Assembly (NCBI GenBank): GCA_045546135.1
Contig: JAZQCD010000030.1
Location: 23,187 to 87,186, forward strand
Length of the DNA stretch: 64,000 nucleotides
Direction of reading: 5' to 3'
Source of the DNA: RUG13409 sp045546135
Lineage (GTDB): Bacteria; Bacillota; Clostridia; Peptostreptococcales; Anaerovoracaceae
The translations under genes were made by a program, and so were the position numbers. This document shows, in pieces, positions 7,940 through 16,844 of the stretch (position 1 is its first letter; every line of letters starts with the position of its first letter). The notes under the pieces are model-generated. The model saw only the letters and a list, made by a program, of their open reading frames with translations, was not told the DNA's origin and did not search any database.

Positions 7940-8608
7940 TTGAGTTTTGCAAAAGTATTCATGCTCATGAAGGAATACTGGAAAGTATTCTTTGTAACAG
8001 GTGTCAGCTATACGCTTGCTCTTGCTGCAATAACAGTTTTCTTTGGGGCCATCATAGGACTTATCATCTGCATATGCAGGATGTCAAAGTTTAAAGTATT
8101 AAGCGGTATATTCGCAGCTATAGTAGATGTCATAAGGGGTACGCCCATGCTCCTGCAGGTATATGTAGGATATTTCCTCGTTCCAAAGATCCTGCCCTTT
8201 GAAGTTTCAGAATTTGTTGCTGTATCTGTAGCATTTGCCATCAACAGCGGTTGCTACCTTTCCGAAGCATTCAGGTCCGGCATACAGGCTGTAGATATAG
8301 GGCAGATGGATGCCGCAAGAAGCCTCGGGCTTACCTATGGCCAATCAATGAAAGCGGTCATACTTCCCCAGGCTCTTAAAAACATCCTCCCTGCTCTTGG
8401 AAATGAGTTCATAACCATAATCAAGGATACATCCCTGGCATCGACTTTCTTTATAGGGGACGTAATGACATCCTACGCCATAGTAAGGGGTCTTACATAT
8501 CTGACCTTTGAATGCCTCTTCATAGTTGCTATAATCTACTATGTACTTACAAAAATTCTCACATTCTTCCTCGGCAGATTTGAAAGGAGGCTCAAAGCAA
8601 GTGATTAA
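7940..8608 (+). CDS. Amino-acid ABC transporter permease
   Basis: 222 residues from a TTG start with AAAGGAGAGAG upstream; no better start lies nearby. It is a HisM/GlnP-type membrane subunit with about five hydrophobic helices. The EAA cytoplasmic loop (EAFRSGIQAVDIGQMDAARSLG) contacts the ATPase. It would form a homodimeric channel with the lipoprotein and ATPase of the same operon. The last eight bases overlap the ATPase start, implying translational coupling. Confidence 0.92.
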   Translation: MSFAKVFMLMKEYWKVFFVTGVSYTLALAAITVFFGAIIGLIICICRMSKFKVLSGIFAAIVDVIRGTPMLLQVYVGYFLVPKILPFEVSEFVAVSVAFAINSGCYLSEAFRSGIQAVDIGQMDAARSLGLTYGQSMKAVILPQALKNILPALGNEFITIIKDTSLASTFFIGDVMTSYAIVRGLTYLTFECLFIVAIIYYVLTKILTFFLGRFERRLKASD

Positions 8609-9338
8609 GACCATAGATCTAAAGAAAAGTTTCAATAACCCTGACGGAAAATTAGAAGTCTTAAAAGGTGTCAGTGAACATATATCAAAAGGAGAGGTCG
8701 TCAGCATCATAGGACCATCAGGCGGGGGAAAGTCCACCTTCCTTCGCTGTCTCAATATGCTTGAGACTCCGGACAGCGGGCATATATTTTTCGACGGTGT
8801 AGATATAACTGCAGAGAATGTAGATATAAACATCCACAGGCAGAGGATGGGCATGGTGTTCCAGCACTTCAATGTATTTCCGAATATGACTGTGGGACAG
8901 AATATAACCCTGGCACCGGTCCTTACAAAAAAGAAGACTCAGGAAGAAGCAGACAAAATGGCAAAGGATCTTCTTGAAAGGGTCGGTCTCATAGACAAAA
9001 TAAACGACCATCCCTCAAGGCTTTCCGGAGGTCAAAAGCAAAGGCTTGCCATAGTAAGGGCTCTTGCAATGGAACCTGAAGTGATGCTCTTTGATGAACC
9101 TACCTCTGCTCTTGATCCAGAAATGGTAGGAGAGGTCCTTGACGTTATAAAGGATCTGGTCAAAACAGGTATGACATCTGTCATAGTTACTCACGAAATG
9201 GGATTTGCTAAGGAAGTCTCTGACAGAGTCATCTTTATGGACGGCGGAATAATTGCTGAGGAAGGCACTCCCGAGCAGGTCTTTGGAGATCCGCAAAACC
9301 CGAGGACTAAAGAGTTTCTTAGTAAAGTATTGTATTAG
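8601..9338 (+). CDS. Amino-acid ABC transporter ATP-binding protein (GlnQ-like)
   Basis: The GTG at 8601 is the best start: AAAGGAGG lies ten bases upstream and the protein then begins at the normal IKTIDLKKSF position, giving 245 residues. It has Walker A GPSGGGKST (38-46), the Q-loop in GMVFQHFNVFPNMT, the signature LSGGQKQR, Walker B VMLFDEPTSALDPE and the switch His in VTHEMGFA. It powers import by the preceding permease and lipoprotein. The upstream in-frame ATG at 8541 would lie inside the permease gene and is unlikely. Confidence 0.93.
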   Translation: MIKTIDLKKSFNNPDGKLEVLKGVSEHISKGEVVSIIGPSGGGKSTFLRCLNMLETPDSGHIFFDGVDITAENVDINIHRQRMGMVFQHFNVFPNMTVGQNITLAPVLTKKKTQEEADKMAKDLLERVGLIDKINDHPSRLSGGQKQRLAIVRALAMEPEVMLFDEPTSALDPEMVGEVLDVIKDLVKTGMTSVIVTHEMGFAKEVSDRVIFMDGGIIAEEGTPEQVFGDPQNPRTKEFLSKVLY

Positions 9339-9348
9339 CTATTTCAAA

Positions 9349-9543
9349 TCGGGTGATGAATTACCTGCCCGCAGCAGCATTATGCGAGTATCCGATTTTT
9401 CCGGCGAGCAGGCGGATTTGGAATTTGGAGGAATGCAGCCGTCCGTTAGGAGTCGGCAAATTCCCCAAATTCCCCGCAGGCAAGCCGCTTGAAAAATCGT
9501 GAGACGACGCATCCGCTGCAAGGGTATGGTAATCATCACCCGA
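9349..9543 (+). repeat. Large rod-like inverted repeat of about 195 nt
   Basis: The whole spacer between the transporter and the amidohydrolase folds back on itself. TCGGGTGATGA (9349-9359) pairs with TCATCACCCGA (9533-9543), then TTACC/GGTAA, TGCCC/GGGTA, GCAGC/GCTGC, TGCG/CGCA, CGATTTTTC (9393-9401)/GAAAAATCG (9491-9499), CGGC/GCCG, GCGG/CCGC and GGAATTTGG (9420-9428)/CCAAATTCC (9465-9473). There is no T-run, so it is not an ordinary terminator. It may be a non-autonomous mobile element (MITE-like), a rod-shaped RNA or a long leader of the downstream gene. No flanking duplication is obvious. Confidence 0.6.
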
Positions 9544-9559
9544 TATAAATATAAGAACA

Positions 9560-11002
9560 ATGAGTATTTCAAAAGACAACGCAATGGCATTCATAGACGG
9601 AATGTCAGACAAGATAATAGATGTATCTCACAAGATATGGGGCTACGCAGAACTCTCTTTAAAGGAATTCAAGAGTGCAGATCTCTATGTGAAAATTTGC
9701 AAGGAAGCAGGTTTTGAAGTAAAAAAAGGGATCTGCGGCATAGAAACTGCCTTTTCTGCAAGCTTTGGAAGCGGCAGACCCATTATAGGCATACTGGGAG
9801 AGTACGATGCTCTTTCAGGACTTTCACAAAAAGCATATTCTTCTGAAAAAGAAACTCTGGTTCCAGGAGGCAGCGGCCATGGATGCGGACACAATATGCT
9901 GGGCGCAGGTGCCTTTGGCGCAGCTTGTGCGGTCAAAGACTTCCTTGAAAAAAGCGGAACTTCCGGCACTGTTATATTCTTTGGCTGCCCCGGCGAAGAA
10001 GGCGGAGCTGCAAAGGCTTTCATGGCAAGGGAAGGCATATGGAAAAGTCTTGACTGCGCTCTTACATGGCATCCGGGCGATACTAACGAGATCACAACAG
10101 GTACATGTAATTCATGTATACAGGTCCTTTACAAATTCAAAGGAGTTGCCGCGCACGCAGCAGGAAATCCCGAAATGGGAAGGTCTGCTCTTGATGCAGT
10201 AGAGCTCATGAATGTAGGAGTTCAGTTTTTAAGGGAGCATATGGCATCTGACTGCCGCATACACTATGCAATAGTAGACGGAGGAGGCATATCACCTAAT
10301 GTGGTACAGCCGGAAGCCTCTGTCCTCTATATGGTAAGGAGCGTCGATGTAAACGACTCTATTGCTCTGCAGGCAAGGGTAGACAAGATAGCAGAAGGCG
10401 CCGCTCTTATGACTGAGACAACATTTGTAAGACAATTCATTGACGGGACCGCAAATACTGTTCCAAACAGCGCCCTTGAGAAGCTTATGCATGATAATCT
10501 TTCTTATGTGCCGCTCCCTGCCTTCACAGAAAAAGAGCTGGAATTTGCAGCAAAAATATCAAAGACCTATGAAAAGCCTAAAAAACTTCCGGGCATGGGT
10601 GCAAGCAAGGATCCCAGAATTGCGGGTGAAGTAAAGGAACTGATGAAAACAGCTCATGAAGGACTTTATGACTTCGTAATGCCCTTCTACACAGGAGATG
10701 ATTTTCATCCCGGCTCTACTGATGTAGGTGACGTCAGCTGGCAGACACCTGCAGTTCAGTGCAATACGGTCTGTTTTGCAGCTGATGCACCCGGTCATTC
10801 ATGGCAAAATGTTTCCTGTGGAGCAAGCCCCATAGGAGATAAAGGAACTGTCCAGGCTGCAAAAGTCATAGCCTGCACGGCAATAGATCTTTTCGAAGAA
10901 CCGGAGCTTTTAAAGGATATAAGGGATGAATTTGAAAAGAGGATGGAAGGCAAAAAATATACTTGTCCCATTCCCGAAGATGCAGTGCCTATAGCAATAT
11001 AA
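9560..11002 (+). CDS. M20-family amidohydrolase, AbgB-like (p-aminobenzoyl-glutamate hydrolase type)
   Basis: 480 residues of the M20D zinc-peptidase family. Metal-binding positions are in GSGHGCGHNMLGAG, the catalytic Glu pair in CPGEEGGAAK, and later ligands in LTWHPGD and the late FHPGSTDVGDVSW. Length and motifs match AbgB, which removes glutamate from p-aminobenzoyl-glutamate, a folate breakdown product; other N-acyl amino acids are possible substrates. No AbgA or AbgT partner is present. It ends at a terminator. The start codon has only a poor ribosome binding site and follows the long inverted repeat by 17 bases, so translation may depend on that structure. Confidence 0.85.
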   Translation: MSISKDNAMAFIDGMSDKIIDVSHKIWGYAELSLKEFKSADLYVKICKEAGFEVKKGICGIETAFSASFGSGRPIIGILGEYDALSGLSQKAYSSEKETLVPGGSGHGCGHNMLGAGAFGAACAVKDFLEKSGTSGTVIFFGCPGEEGGAAKAFMAREGIWKSLDCALTWHPGDTNEITTGTCNSCIQVLYKFKGVAAHAAGNPEMGRSALDAVELMNVGVQFLREHMASDCRIHYAIVDGGGISPNVVQPEASVLYMVRSVDVNDSIALQARVDKIAEGAALMTETTFVRQFIDGTANTVPNSALEKLMHDNLSYVPLPAFTEKELEFAAKISKTYEKPKKLPGMGASKDPRIAGEVKELMKTAHEGLYDFVMPFYTGDDFHPGSTDVGDVSWQTPAVQCNTVCFAADAPGHSWQNVSCGASPIGDKGTVQAAKVIACTAIDLFEEPELLKDIRDEFEKRMEGKKYTCPIPEDAVPIAI

Positions 11003-11020
11003 ATATTGGACATTTACACA

Positions 11021-11046
11021 AAAGCCCCAAGCCTGGGGTTTTTTGT
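11021..11046 (+). terminator. Terminator after the amidohydrolase
   Basis: Stem AGCCCCA/TGGGGTT around AGCC, followed by TTTTTTG. Confidence 0.85.
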
Positions 11047-11139
11047 ATTGAGTAAACAAAAATATATCTTTCATTTTTGAATACATGGTGATATAATCCG
11101 TGGATAACATAAAGAAGAAAAGACAAGAAAAGAGAAGTT

Positions 11140-12549
11140 TTGGCAGGAAGATCTAAAAACGTTGACATGCTCAACGGAAATCTATATAGGAGCATAATGG
11201 TCTATGCTCTTCCCCTTATGGCATCGGGATTTTTGCAGCTGCTATTCAATGCAGCTGATCTTGTCGTTGTCGGAAAATTCTGCGGCAGTGATTTCCTCGG
11301 AGCTGTAGGAGCCTGCGGACCTCTTAATACTTTAGTCATAAACTTCTTTATGGGTTTCTCTGTAGGCGTCAGTGTCGTAGTTTCGACAGGTCTTGGTGAA
11401 GATAACTGGAAAAAAGTAAACAGGGCAGTACATACCTGCCTTCCTTTAGGCGCTGTATGCGGACTTGGTGTTGCAGTAGTTGGATTTTTCCTTGCAAGGC
11501 CCATGCTTGCAGCTATGGGAACGCCGGAGGAGATAATAGACTATTCCGTGACCTATCTTAGAATAACTTTCATAGGAGTCCCGGGAAACCTCATATACAA
11601 CTATTCTTCAGCCATACTCAAAGCAAACGGAGATACGAGGAGACCTCTTGTGTATTTGACTATTTCAGGAGTCCTCAATGTCATACTCAATGTCATCTTC
11701 GTTGTAGTATTCGATCTTAATATTGCAGGCGTAGCTCTTGCAACAGCTCTTACTACAGTCCTTTCCGGCATCCTTACCGTAAGGCAGCTCACAAAGCTTA
11801 CTAATTGCTGCAGACTGCAGTTCAAATATGTAAAGTTCTACAAGGAAGACTGCCTTAGGATCATAAAGATAGGACTTCCTGCAGGACTTCAGCAGTCAAT
11901 GTTCTCTGTATCTAATATCATAATACAGAGTTCTATAAATAGCTTTGGCACTGCTGTCATGTCAGGATCGTCTGCAGCGCAGAGCATCAACGGTTTCCAA
12001 TATGTTCTCCTTGCAGGAGTATCTCAGGCGACTGTCAATTTCGTAGGACAAAACTACGGAGCGCAGCAGTATGACAGAGTCAAACAGGTAAGGAAGATAT
12101 CCATACTCTATTCGAGCTCCTTTGGCCTTGTTTCTGCTGCAGTTATAATGCTTCTTAGAAGGCCGCTTCTCGGTATTTATATAACGGATTCCGAAGCAGC
12201 AATTGCAGCAGGAGAGATAAAACTCCTCTTTGTCTGCACTTTTGCATTTTTGAACGGTCTTTATGACGTAACTGCGTCGTGCCTAAGAGGCGTTGGCTCA
12301 TCAACTCCGCCAGCCATAATATCAATAGTAGGTATTTGCGGAGTAAGGCTTCTCATCATATATACCATCTTCCGGGTGCCTGAATTCCACAATCTCTATA
12401 CACTGTATGCTGCATATCCTATCTCCTGGCTTGTGACCTTGCTAGCAGGAACAGTAGTCTACGATACTATATGGAGAAGGCGTATAGCTTATCACGACGA
12501 GCATATGGAAGCTTTCAGAAAGGATACATTCAAAAGAAGCCTAGAATAG
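11140..12549 (+). CDS. MATE-family efflux transporter
   Basis: 469 residues with about twelve hydrophobic helices in two halves, beginning IMVYALPLMASGFLQLLFNAADLVVVG, the characteristic start of MATE multidrug/sodium antiporters. A second NorM-like element (LKIGLPAGLQQSMFS-type) lies near residue 245. It would export cationic compounds using a sodium or proton gradient at the cytoplasmic membrane. The start is a TTG at 11140 with AAAAGAGAAG upstream; an ATG inside the conserved N-terminus (11166) would cut off basic residues. Substrate is unknown. A terminator follows directly. Confidence 0.92.
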   Translation: MAGRSKNVDMLNGNLYRSIMVYALPLMASGFLQLLFNAADLVVVGKFCGSDFLGAVGACGPLNTLVINFFMGFSVGVSVVVSTGLGEDNWKKVNRAVHTCLPLGAVCGLGVAVVGFFLARPMLAAMGTPEEIIDYSVTYLRITFIGVPGNLIYNYSSAILKANGDTRRPLVYLTISGVLNVILNVIFVVVFDLNIAGVALATALTTVLSGILTVRQLTKLTNCCRLQFKYVKFYKEDCLRIIKIGLPAGLQQSMFSVSNIIIQSSINSFGTAVMSGSSAAQSINGFQYVLLAGVSQATVNFVGQNYGAQQYDRVKQVRKISILYSSSFGLVSAAVIMLLRRPLLGIYITDSEAAIAAGEIKLLFVCTFAFLNGLYDVTASCLRGVGSSTPPAIISIVGICGVRLLIIYTIFRVPEFHNLYTLYAAYPISWLVTLLAGTVVYDTIWRRRIAYHDEHMEAFRKDTFKRSLE

Positions 12550-12556
12550 TCATTTG

Positions 12557-12588
12557 AGCAGATACATTTACTGGTATCTGCTTTTGTA
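12557..12588 (+). terminator. Terminator after the MATE gene
   Basis: Perfect 9-bp stem AGCAGATAC/GTATCTGCT followed by TTTTG. Confidence 0.85.
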
Positions 12589-12677
12589 TTGCTGAAAGTG
12601 AAGAAAAGGTTTAAGATACTTTTTGTGGAATTCATGGAGGATGCCTTGATAAAAAAGGAGTCATCATCACTACAGTA

Positions 12678-12938
12678 ATGTCACTTGCACTCATATACCT
12701 TGCAAATCACATATCCTGGACTTGGGAGATATTCGATGCTTTTAATGAATACGATATGGGATGGACCTTTGGCGAGATTTTCGGACAGCTCCACTATATC
12801 CTTGGTGAACTTGATGCTACAGGAGCCTTCTTTGGCGATATGGCCATAGGTGCACTGCTTTCAGTTGTTGCAAGCGTGGCGAGGATCATAGCTGCCTTCA
12901 GAGAGAGCTCCGGGACTTTCTCAATGGAGAAAAAATAA
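12678..12938 (+). CDS. Small hypothetical membrane protein
   Basis: 86 residues with two hydrophobic segments (SLALIYLANHISW and the region around MAIGALLSVVASVARIIAAF) and an acidic/aromatic middle. The frame stays open upstream to about 12615 without an obvious start codon, and AAAAAAGGAG lies 17 bases before the chosen ATG, so the true N-terminus could be longer. It might be the remaining 3' part of a larger gene. No family is recognised. A weak terminator follows. Confidence 0.5.
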   Translation: MSLALIYLANHISWTWEIFDAFNEYDMGWTFGEIFGQLHYILGELDATGAFFGDMAIGALLSVVASVARIIAAFRESSGTFSMEKK

Positions 12939-12963
12939 CGGAAAAGCAAGAAAAATACAAAAG

Positions 12964-13002
12964 ATCGGTGAAGGTATTATGTACTTTTGCCGATTTTTCT
13001 TT
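12964..13002 (+). terminator. Probable terminator after the small membrane protein
   Basis: Stem ATCGG/CCGAT extended by AAGGTA/TACTTT, followed by TTTTTCTTT. Confidence 0.65.
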
Positions 13003-13061
13003 ACCAAACTATTTGATAGGATATATACTGTAGCGAATGCATTTTTGCAGGAAAGGACAGT

Positions 13062-14057
13062 ATGGGAAAACCAAAAAAAGAAAAAAGCAAGGCAGTAAAG
13101 ATAATAGGAGGCTTTTTTAAGTACTTCTTCACTCTTGTTGCTGCTGCGCTCATATTCGTAGTAGGGGCCATATATATCTTTGAAAAAGGACCCTCCGAAG
13201 AGATCAGGGATATATTCGTCGTCACGGTCCAGCAAAGTTCTGCTGCAAAACCTTTAGCAAAGCTCTTCCTCTCAGCTGAGACTGTAGATAAGATCATGGA
13301 AGAAAATACTGCAAAAGACGAAGACCTCATAACGGACGGAGACCTTGTAGAGATTGACGATACTCTCGACATGGATGCCATAACGGTAGAGGACGTACAC
13401 GGTTCTACATTCAACGGCAAGATGATGATAGTCAACGATCCTTCCAGGGTCTATGTTTACGATATCCCTGATTATACGGCAGACTGGGGCATGATAGTCA
13501 GCGACATGGTAAAGGCCGACGATGCCATAGCAGGTATCAACGGCGGAGGATTCCTTGATATCAACGGACTTGGAGGAGGATCCGTTCCTCTTGGCATAGT
13601 CATTTCAAAAGGTGAGTGGAAGAACGGCAACCAGTATGACTCCTTCCAAGTCATTGGTTTTGACAAGGACAATAAACTTGTAGTCGGATACATGACAGGA
13701 ACTGAAGCCATAGAAAGAGGCATAAGGGACGCAGTAGAATGGGGCCCTGCCCTCATAGTCAACGGAGAACCTGTAAACGTGGGCAACGGAGGAGGCCTCA
13801 ATCCACGTACGGCCATCGGACAAAGAGCAGACGGAGCAGTACTTCTTCTTGTCATAGACGGACGCCAGCCAAGCAGCATAGGAGCAAGCTATTATGACCT
13901 CATAGGCGTAATGCAGCAATACGGAGCTGTCAATGCTGCAAACCTTGACGGCGGAAACAGCAGTTCCCTTGTTTATGAAGGAAAGGTCATTAGTAACACC
14001 GCATCCTTGAACGGAGAAAGAGAACTTCCCACGGCATTTCTTGTCAAGAAAAGATAA
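13062..14057 (+). CDS. Membrane-anchored phosphodiester glycosidase (NAGPA domain) protein
   Basis: 331 residues. A basic N-terminus and one transmembrane helix (about 15-43) place the rest outside the cell. From about residue 120 it is a NAGPA-type domain: GINGGGFLD, WGPALIVNGEP, GLNPRTAIGQ and the conserved NLDGGNSSSL. Such domains cleave phosphodiester-linked sugars and are found in cell-wall and exopolysaccharide proteins. Its stop codon overlaps the start of the L,D-transpeptidase gene (TAATG), so the two are translationally coupled and probably act on the cell envelope. Confidence 0.87.
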   Translation: MGKPKKEKSKAVKIIGGFFKYFFTLVAAALIFVVGAIYIFEKGPSEEIRDIFVVTVQQSSAAKPLAKLFLSAETVDKIMEENTAKDEDLITDGDLVEIDDTLDMDAITVEDVHGSTFNGKMMIVNDPSRVYVYDIPDYTADWGMIVSDMVKADDAIAGINGGGFLDINGLGGGSVPLGIVISKGEWKNGNQYDSFQVIGFDKDNKLVVGYMTGTEAIERGIRDAVEWGPALIVNGEPVNVGNGGGLNPRTAIGQRADGAVLLLVIDGRQPSSIGASYYDLIGVMQQYGAVNAANLDGGNSSSLVYEGKVISNTASLNGERELPTAFLVKKR

Positions 14058-15880
14058 TGGATAACAAAAACGATACAAATATATACAAAGAAGTGAGCGA
14101 TCTAAATAAAGAAGGGGATCAGCAGGAACTCGTGGAGGATGCAACTACATTCTCATGGCTTGATGAATACGAAATAAAGGAAACAGCAGATCCGGTTTCT
14201 TTTGATGTACAGAAAGTTTCAGAAGATCCTTTTGCAGATATCAAAGCGCAAAAGGAAGGACAGGAATCCGAAAGCAGCAGAGAAAAAGATCTTCCGACGG
14301 AAGCTGAAAATATATCTTCTCAAAACAGTGCTCCAAAAAAGAAAAAAAGAAAAGCAGGCAGGATCATCTATCTTGTATTCGTGCTCCTTTTGGCAGCTGC
14401 CATAGGAGGCGGACTCTTTTGGGTATGGAGAGCCTGCGATGAATATCAAAAGGCTTCTGCCATGACCATTGTTGGAAAAGCAGGAGAAGAGCTTTCCAAA
14501 GAGACAGGCCTTGAACTTGAATCAAGCTACATCCCGACCATCAATGAAGACGGTACATATGACTACGTTTTGAAGGCTGACGGAAAAGCTGTAGCAAAGG
14601 TGACTCTTGAAAAGATAAAGTCCGGCATCATGGGTCTTGCTCTTTTCGAGAAAAAGGATATATCTAGCCTTGTTCATTACCAGGTAATAATGCCTGATGA
14701 TTGCACTCTTGATGTGGAGAATCAATCCATTGACTATATGGCATCGGCTGAGGATTATGTCATCCCTGCCATGGAGGATATAAAGAATGCGGGTTTTGGT
14801 GTAAGGACATACAAAAAGGTAGATGTAAGCTGGGTTTATGACGAATCTCAGCTCCTAGTATCAAGGGACGGAGAGCAGCTTCCTCTTATACCTCTTGGAG
14901 ACGATACCTTCCTTGCTGTAGATCTTTACAAGGGTATGCAGAGGCAGACCATAAGAGAAAAGGCAGCAGAACTTTCAAACAGGTATGCTCTTTTCATGAG
15001 CAACGACCTTTCATACTGGCAGCTCGATCCATATATAGTTTCGGGTTCACCTCTTAGAAATCTTCTTGCCGGCATGGATATGACATGGTTTGGGTATCAT
15101 GACTATACCAGGGTAAGAGATCTTGTCATGTCAGAACCTATAGAAGTAGGCGACAGGTACGCCATGGTCAACCTATCCTTCAATTACGATGTTATCCGCT
15201 GGGACGGAACGGATAGGTCCCCCATAAGTCTTTGTCTCATAATGTACCTATGCGATGACGGAGTATGGAGACTTGCCGATCTTGAAAACAACATACAAAT
15301 AGAGCAGGAGATGACTCCTCAGCTTGCGTGGATAGATCCATATTCATATCCGGGCGGCATGTATCCTTATCAGATCATGGTCAACAGATCTCTTAACTGC
15401 GTAACTGTATATACTCTCGATGACAATTATCAATATACTGTTCCTGTCAAGGCCATGGTGTGCTCCACAGGAAGAGAAGGTCATGAGACACCTGTTGATA
15501 CCTATTCCATGGAGTGGAGAGCAGACTGGTGCTATATGGTGGACGGCAGCTGGGGACAGTATGCTATTAATCTTCGTTATGACGGATATATGTTCCATAC
15601 CATTTGCTACTATTCGAACAGTCCCGATAATGTCATGAGAGATGAATATAACCTCCTTGGAGATTATGCATCACTTGGCTGCATCAGGCTTCAGGTAGCT
15701 GACTGTAAGTGGCTTTACGACAACTGCGTTGATGGGACTCCTGTCATAGTTTATGAGGATCCTTCATCACCGGGACCTCTCGGAAAGCCTGAAAAGGAAG
15801 TAGAATACATTTCAGAAGAAATGGACTGCGGCTGGGATCCGACTGACCCAAGGCCACAGAATCCGTGGAGAACAAGATAG
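14057..15880 (+). CDS. L,D-transpeptidase (YkuD domain) with cytoplasmic N-terminus
   Basis: 607 residues. An acidic cytoplasmic segment of about 100 residues precedes a lysine-rich stop and a single transmembrane helix (IIYLVFVLLLAAAIGGGLFWVW). The long extracellular part ends in a YkuD catalytic domain: a conserved His in FHTICYYS and the catalytic Cys in ASLGCIRLQ. Such enzymes make 3-3 cross-links in peptidoglycan or attach proteins to it. The middle region resembles PG-binding or pre-catalytic domains of clostridial L,D-transpeptidases. Its start overlaps the preceding NAGPA gene by one base. Confidence 0.88.
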   Translation: MDNKNDTNIYKEVSDLNKEGDQQELVEDATTFSWLDEYEIKETADPVSFDVQKVSEDPFADIKAQKEGQESESSREKDLPTEAENISSQNSAPKKKKRKAGRIIYLVFVLLLAAAIGGGLFWVWRACDEYQKASAMTIVGKAGEELSKETGLELESSYIPTINEDGTYDYVLKADGKAVAKVTLEKIKSGIMGLALFEKKDISSLVHYQVIMPDDCTLDVENQSIDYMASAEDYVIPAMEDIKNAGFGVRTYKKVDVSWVYDESQLLVSRDGEQLPLIPLGDDTFLAVDLYKGMQRQTIREKAAELSNRYALFMSNDLSYWQLDPYIVSGSPLRNLLAGMDMTWFGYHDYTRVRDLVMSEPIEVGDRYAMVNLSFNYDVIRWDGTDRSPISLCLIMYLCDDGVWRLADLENNIQIEQEMTPQLAWIDPYSYPGGMYPYQIMVNRSLNCVTVYTLDDNYQYTVPVKAMVCSTGREGHETPVDTYSMEWRADWCYMVDGSWGQYAINLRYDGYMFHTICYYSNSPDNVMRDEYNLLGDYASLGCIRLQVADCKWLYDNCVDGTPVIVYEDPSSPGPLGKPEKEVEYISEEMDCGWDPTDPRPQNPWRTR

Positions 15881-15883
15881 CAG

Positions 15884-15911
15884 ATACCGGCATGAAAGTG
15901 CCGGTATATTT
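15884..15911 (+). terminator. Hairpin between the transpeptidase and S4-protein genes
   Basis: Perfect 9-bp stem ATACCGGCA/TGCCGGTAT with only ATTTAT after it. It is a weak terminator, or a structure that limits translation of the next gene, whose start follows immediately. Confidence 0.6.
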
Positions 15912-15917
15912 ATGATC

Positions 15918-16682
15918 ATGACAGAAGATAAAGAAGAAAAGATAATACTTGCAAAAGCTCTTGATGAGCTTGAAAGGTGCAGAAGCGAAAACCGTATATG
16001 CTATACGGATTTTCTTGACATGCGCATGCAGGGACTCCTTACAAGCGAGATAAAGTACAGCGGAGTAAACTATTTCTTTGACGGAGGCTATGATACTGCA
16101 GAAAGAAGGATAGCAGTCTTTCTTCCCGACTGGGCAACAGAAGATAACTATCTAGAGGATAGACCCATCAAGATATTAAGGGTGCTGCATAAGCTCGGAG
16201 GAAGAGAACTTTCCCACAGAGATTACCTTGGCTCTATTTTAGGCCTTGGGCTTTCAAGATCGAAAATAGGGGATATACTTGTTTACAAAAACGGTGCAGA
16301 TATCATCATAGACAGTGAGCTGGAGGAATTCCTCCTTGCAAACTATTTCAAAGCAGGAAGGACAGAACTATCCCTTTCAGCAGTGCCTATTGAAGAACTA
16401 AACCTGTCTGAGGTAAGGACAGAGATAATAAAGGATACCCTGGCATCCTTAAGGCTTGATGCTTTCCTTGCATCCGCTTTCAGAAGTTCAAGAGCAAGAG
16501 CCCAGGAAGCCATAAGGCAGGGCCTTGTATTCGTAAACCACGCAGAGTGCCTAAAGCCTGACAAAGAACTTGAAGAAGGAGACATAGTAGTTCTTAGAGG
16601 AAAGGGCAAGTGCGTCCTTGAAGAAATAGGCGGCACATCAAAAAAAGACAGGACCTTTATATCCATCAAAAAATATATCTAG
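15918..16682 (+). CDS. YlmH-like S4-domain RNA-binding protein
   Basis: 254 residues from the ATG at 15918 (an ATG two codons earlier is equally possible; neither has a good ribosome binding site). The N-terminal 170 residues match the YlmH fold seen in Gram-positive division clusters (FFDGGYDTAERRIAVFLP, LGLSRSKIGDI). The C-terminus is an S4 RNA-binding domain (RLDAFLASAFRSSRARAQEAI...GLVFVN). Members of the family have been linked to ribosome rescue and cell division. It is isolated here from division genes. A strong terminator follows. Confidence 0.88.
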   Translation: MTEDKEEKIILAKALDELERCRSENRICYTDFLDMRMQGLLTSEIKYSGVNYFFDGGYDTAERRIAVFLPDWATEDNYLEDRPIKILRVLHKLGGRELSHRDYLGSILGLGLSRSKIGDILVYKNGADIIIDSELEEFLLANYFKAGRTELSLSAVPIEELNLSEVRTEIIKDTLASLRLDAFLASAFRSSRARAQEAIRQGLVFVNHAECLKPDKELEEGDIVVLRGKGKCVLEEIGGTSKKDRTFISIKKYI

Positions 16683-16694
16683 CTGATCCGTCAG

Positions 16695-16722
16695 CACCTG
16701 CCAAATATGGCAGGTGTTTTTC
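16695..16722 (+). terminator. Terminator after the S4-protein gene
   Basis: Perfect 9-bp stem CACCTGCCA/TGGCAGGTG followed by TTTTTC. Confidence 0.92.
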
Positions 16723-16779
16723 TTAATCGATTCTTAATCTTTTAACATCTATCCCCTTAATATAGCTGTGATATATAAT
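16720..16779 (+). promoter_or_regulatory. Direct repeat and -10 box upstream of the two-component system
   Basis: TTCTTAATC occurs at 16720-16728 and again at 16731-16739, an 11-bp period that suits tandem binding of an OmpR-family regulator on one DNA face. A TATAAT lies at 16774-16779, without a good -35. An activator-dependent, autoregulated promoter is the simplest reading. Confidence 0.5.
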
Positions 16780-16844
16780 GGGGACGAAAAGTGCAGAGGA
16801 TGTGCTCTGCACTCGTGTCTGCAGCACAGCAATGGAGTGAAAAA

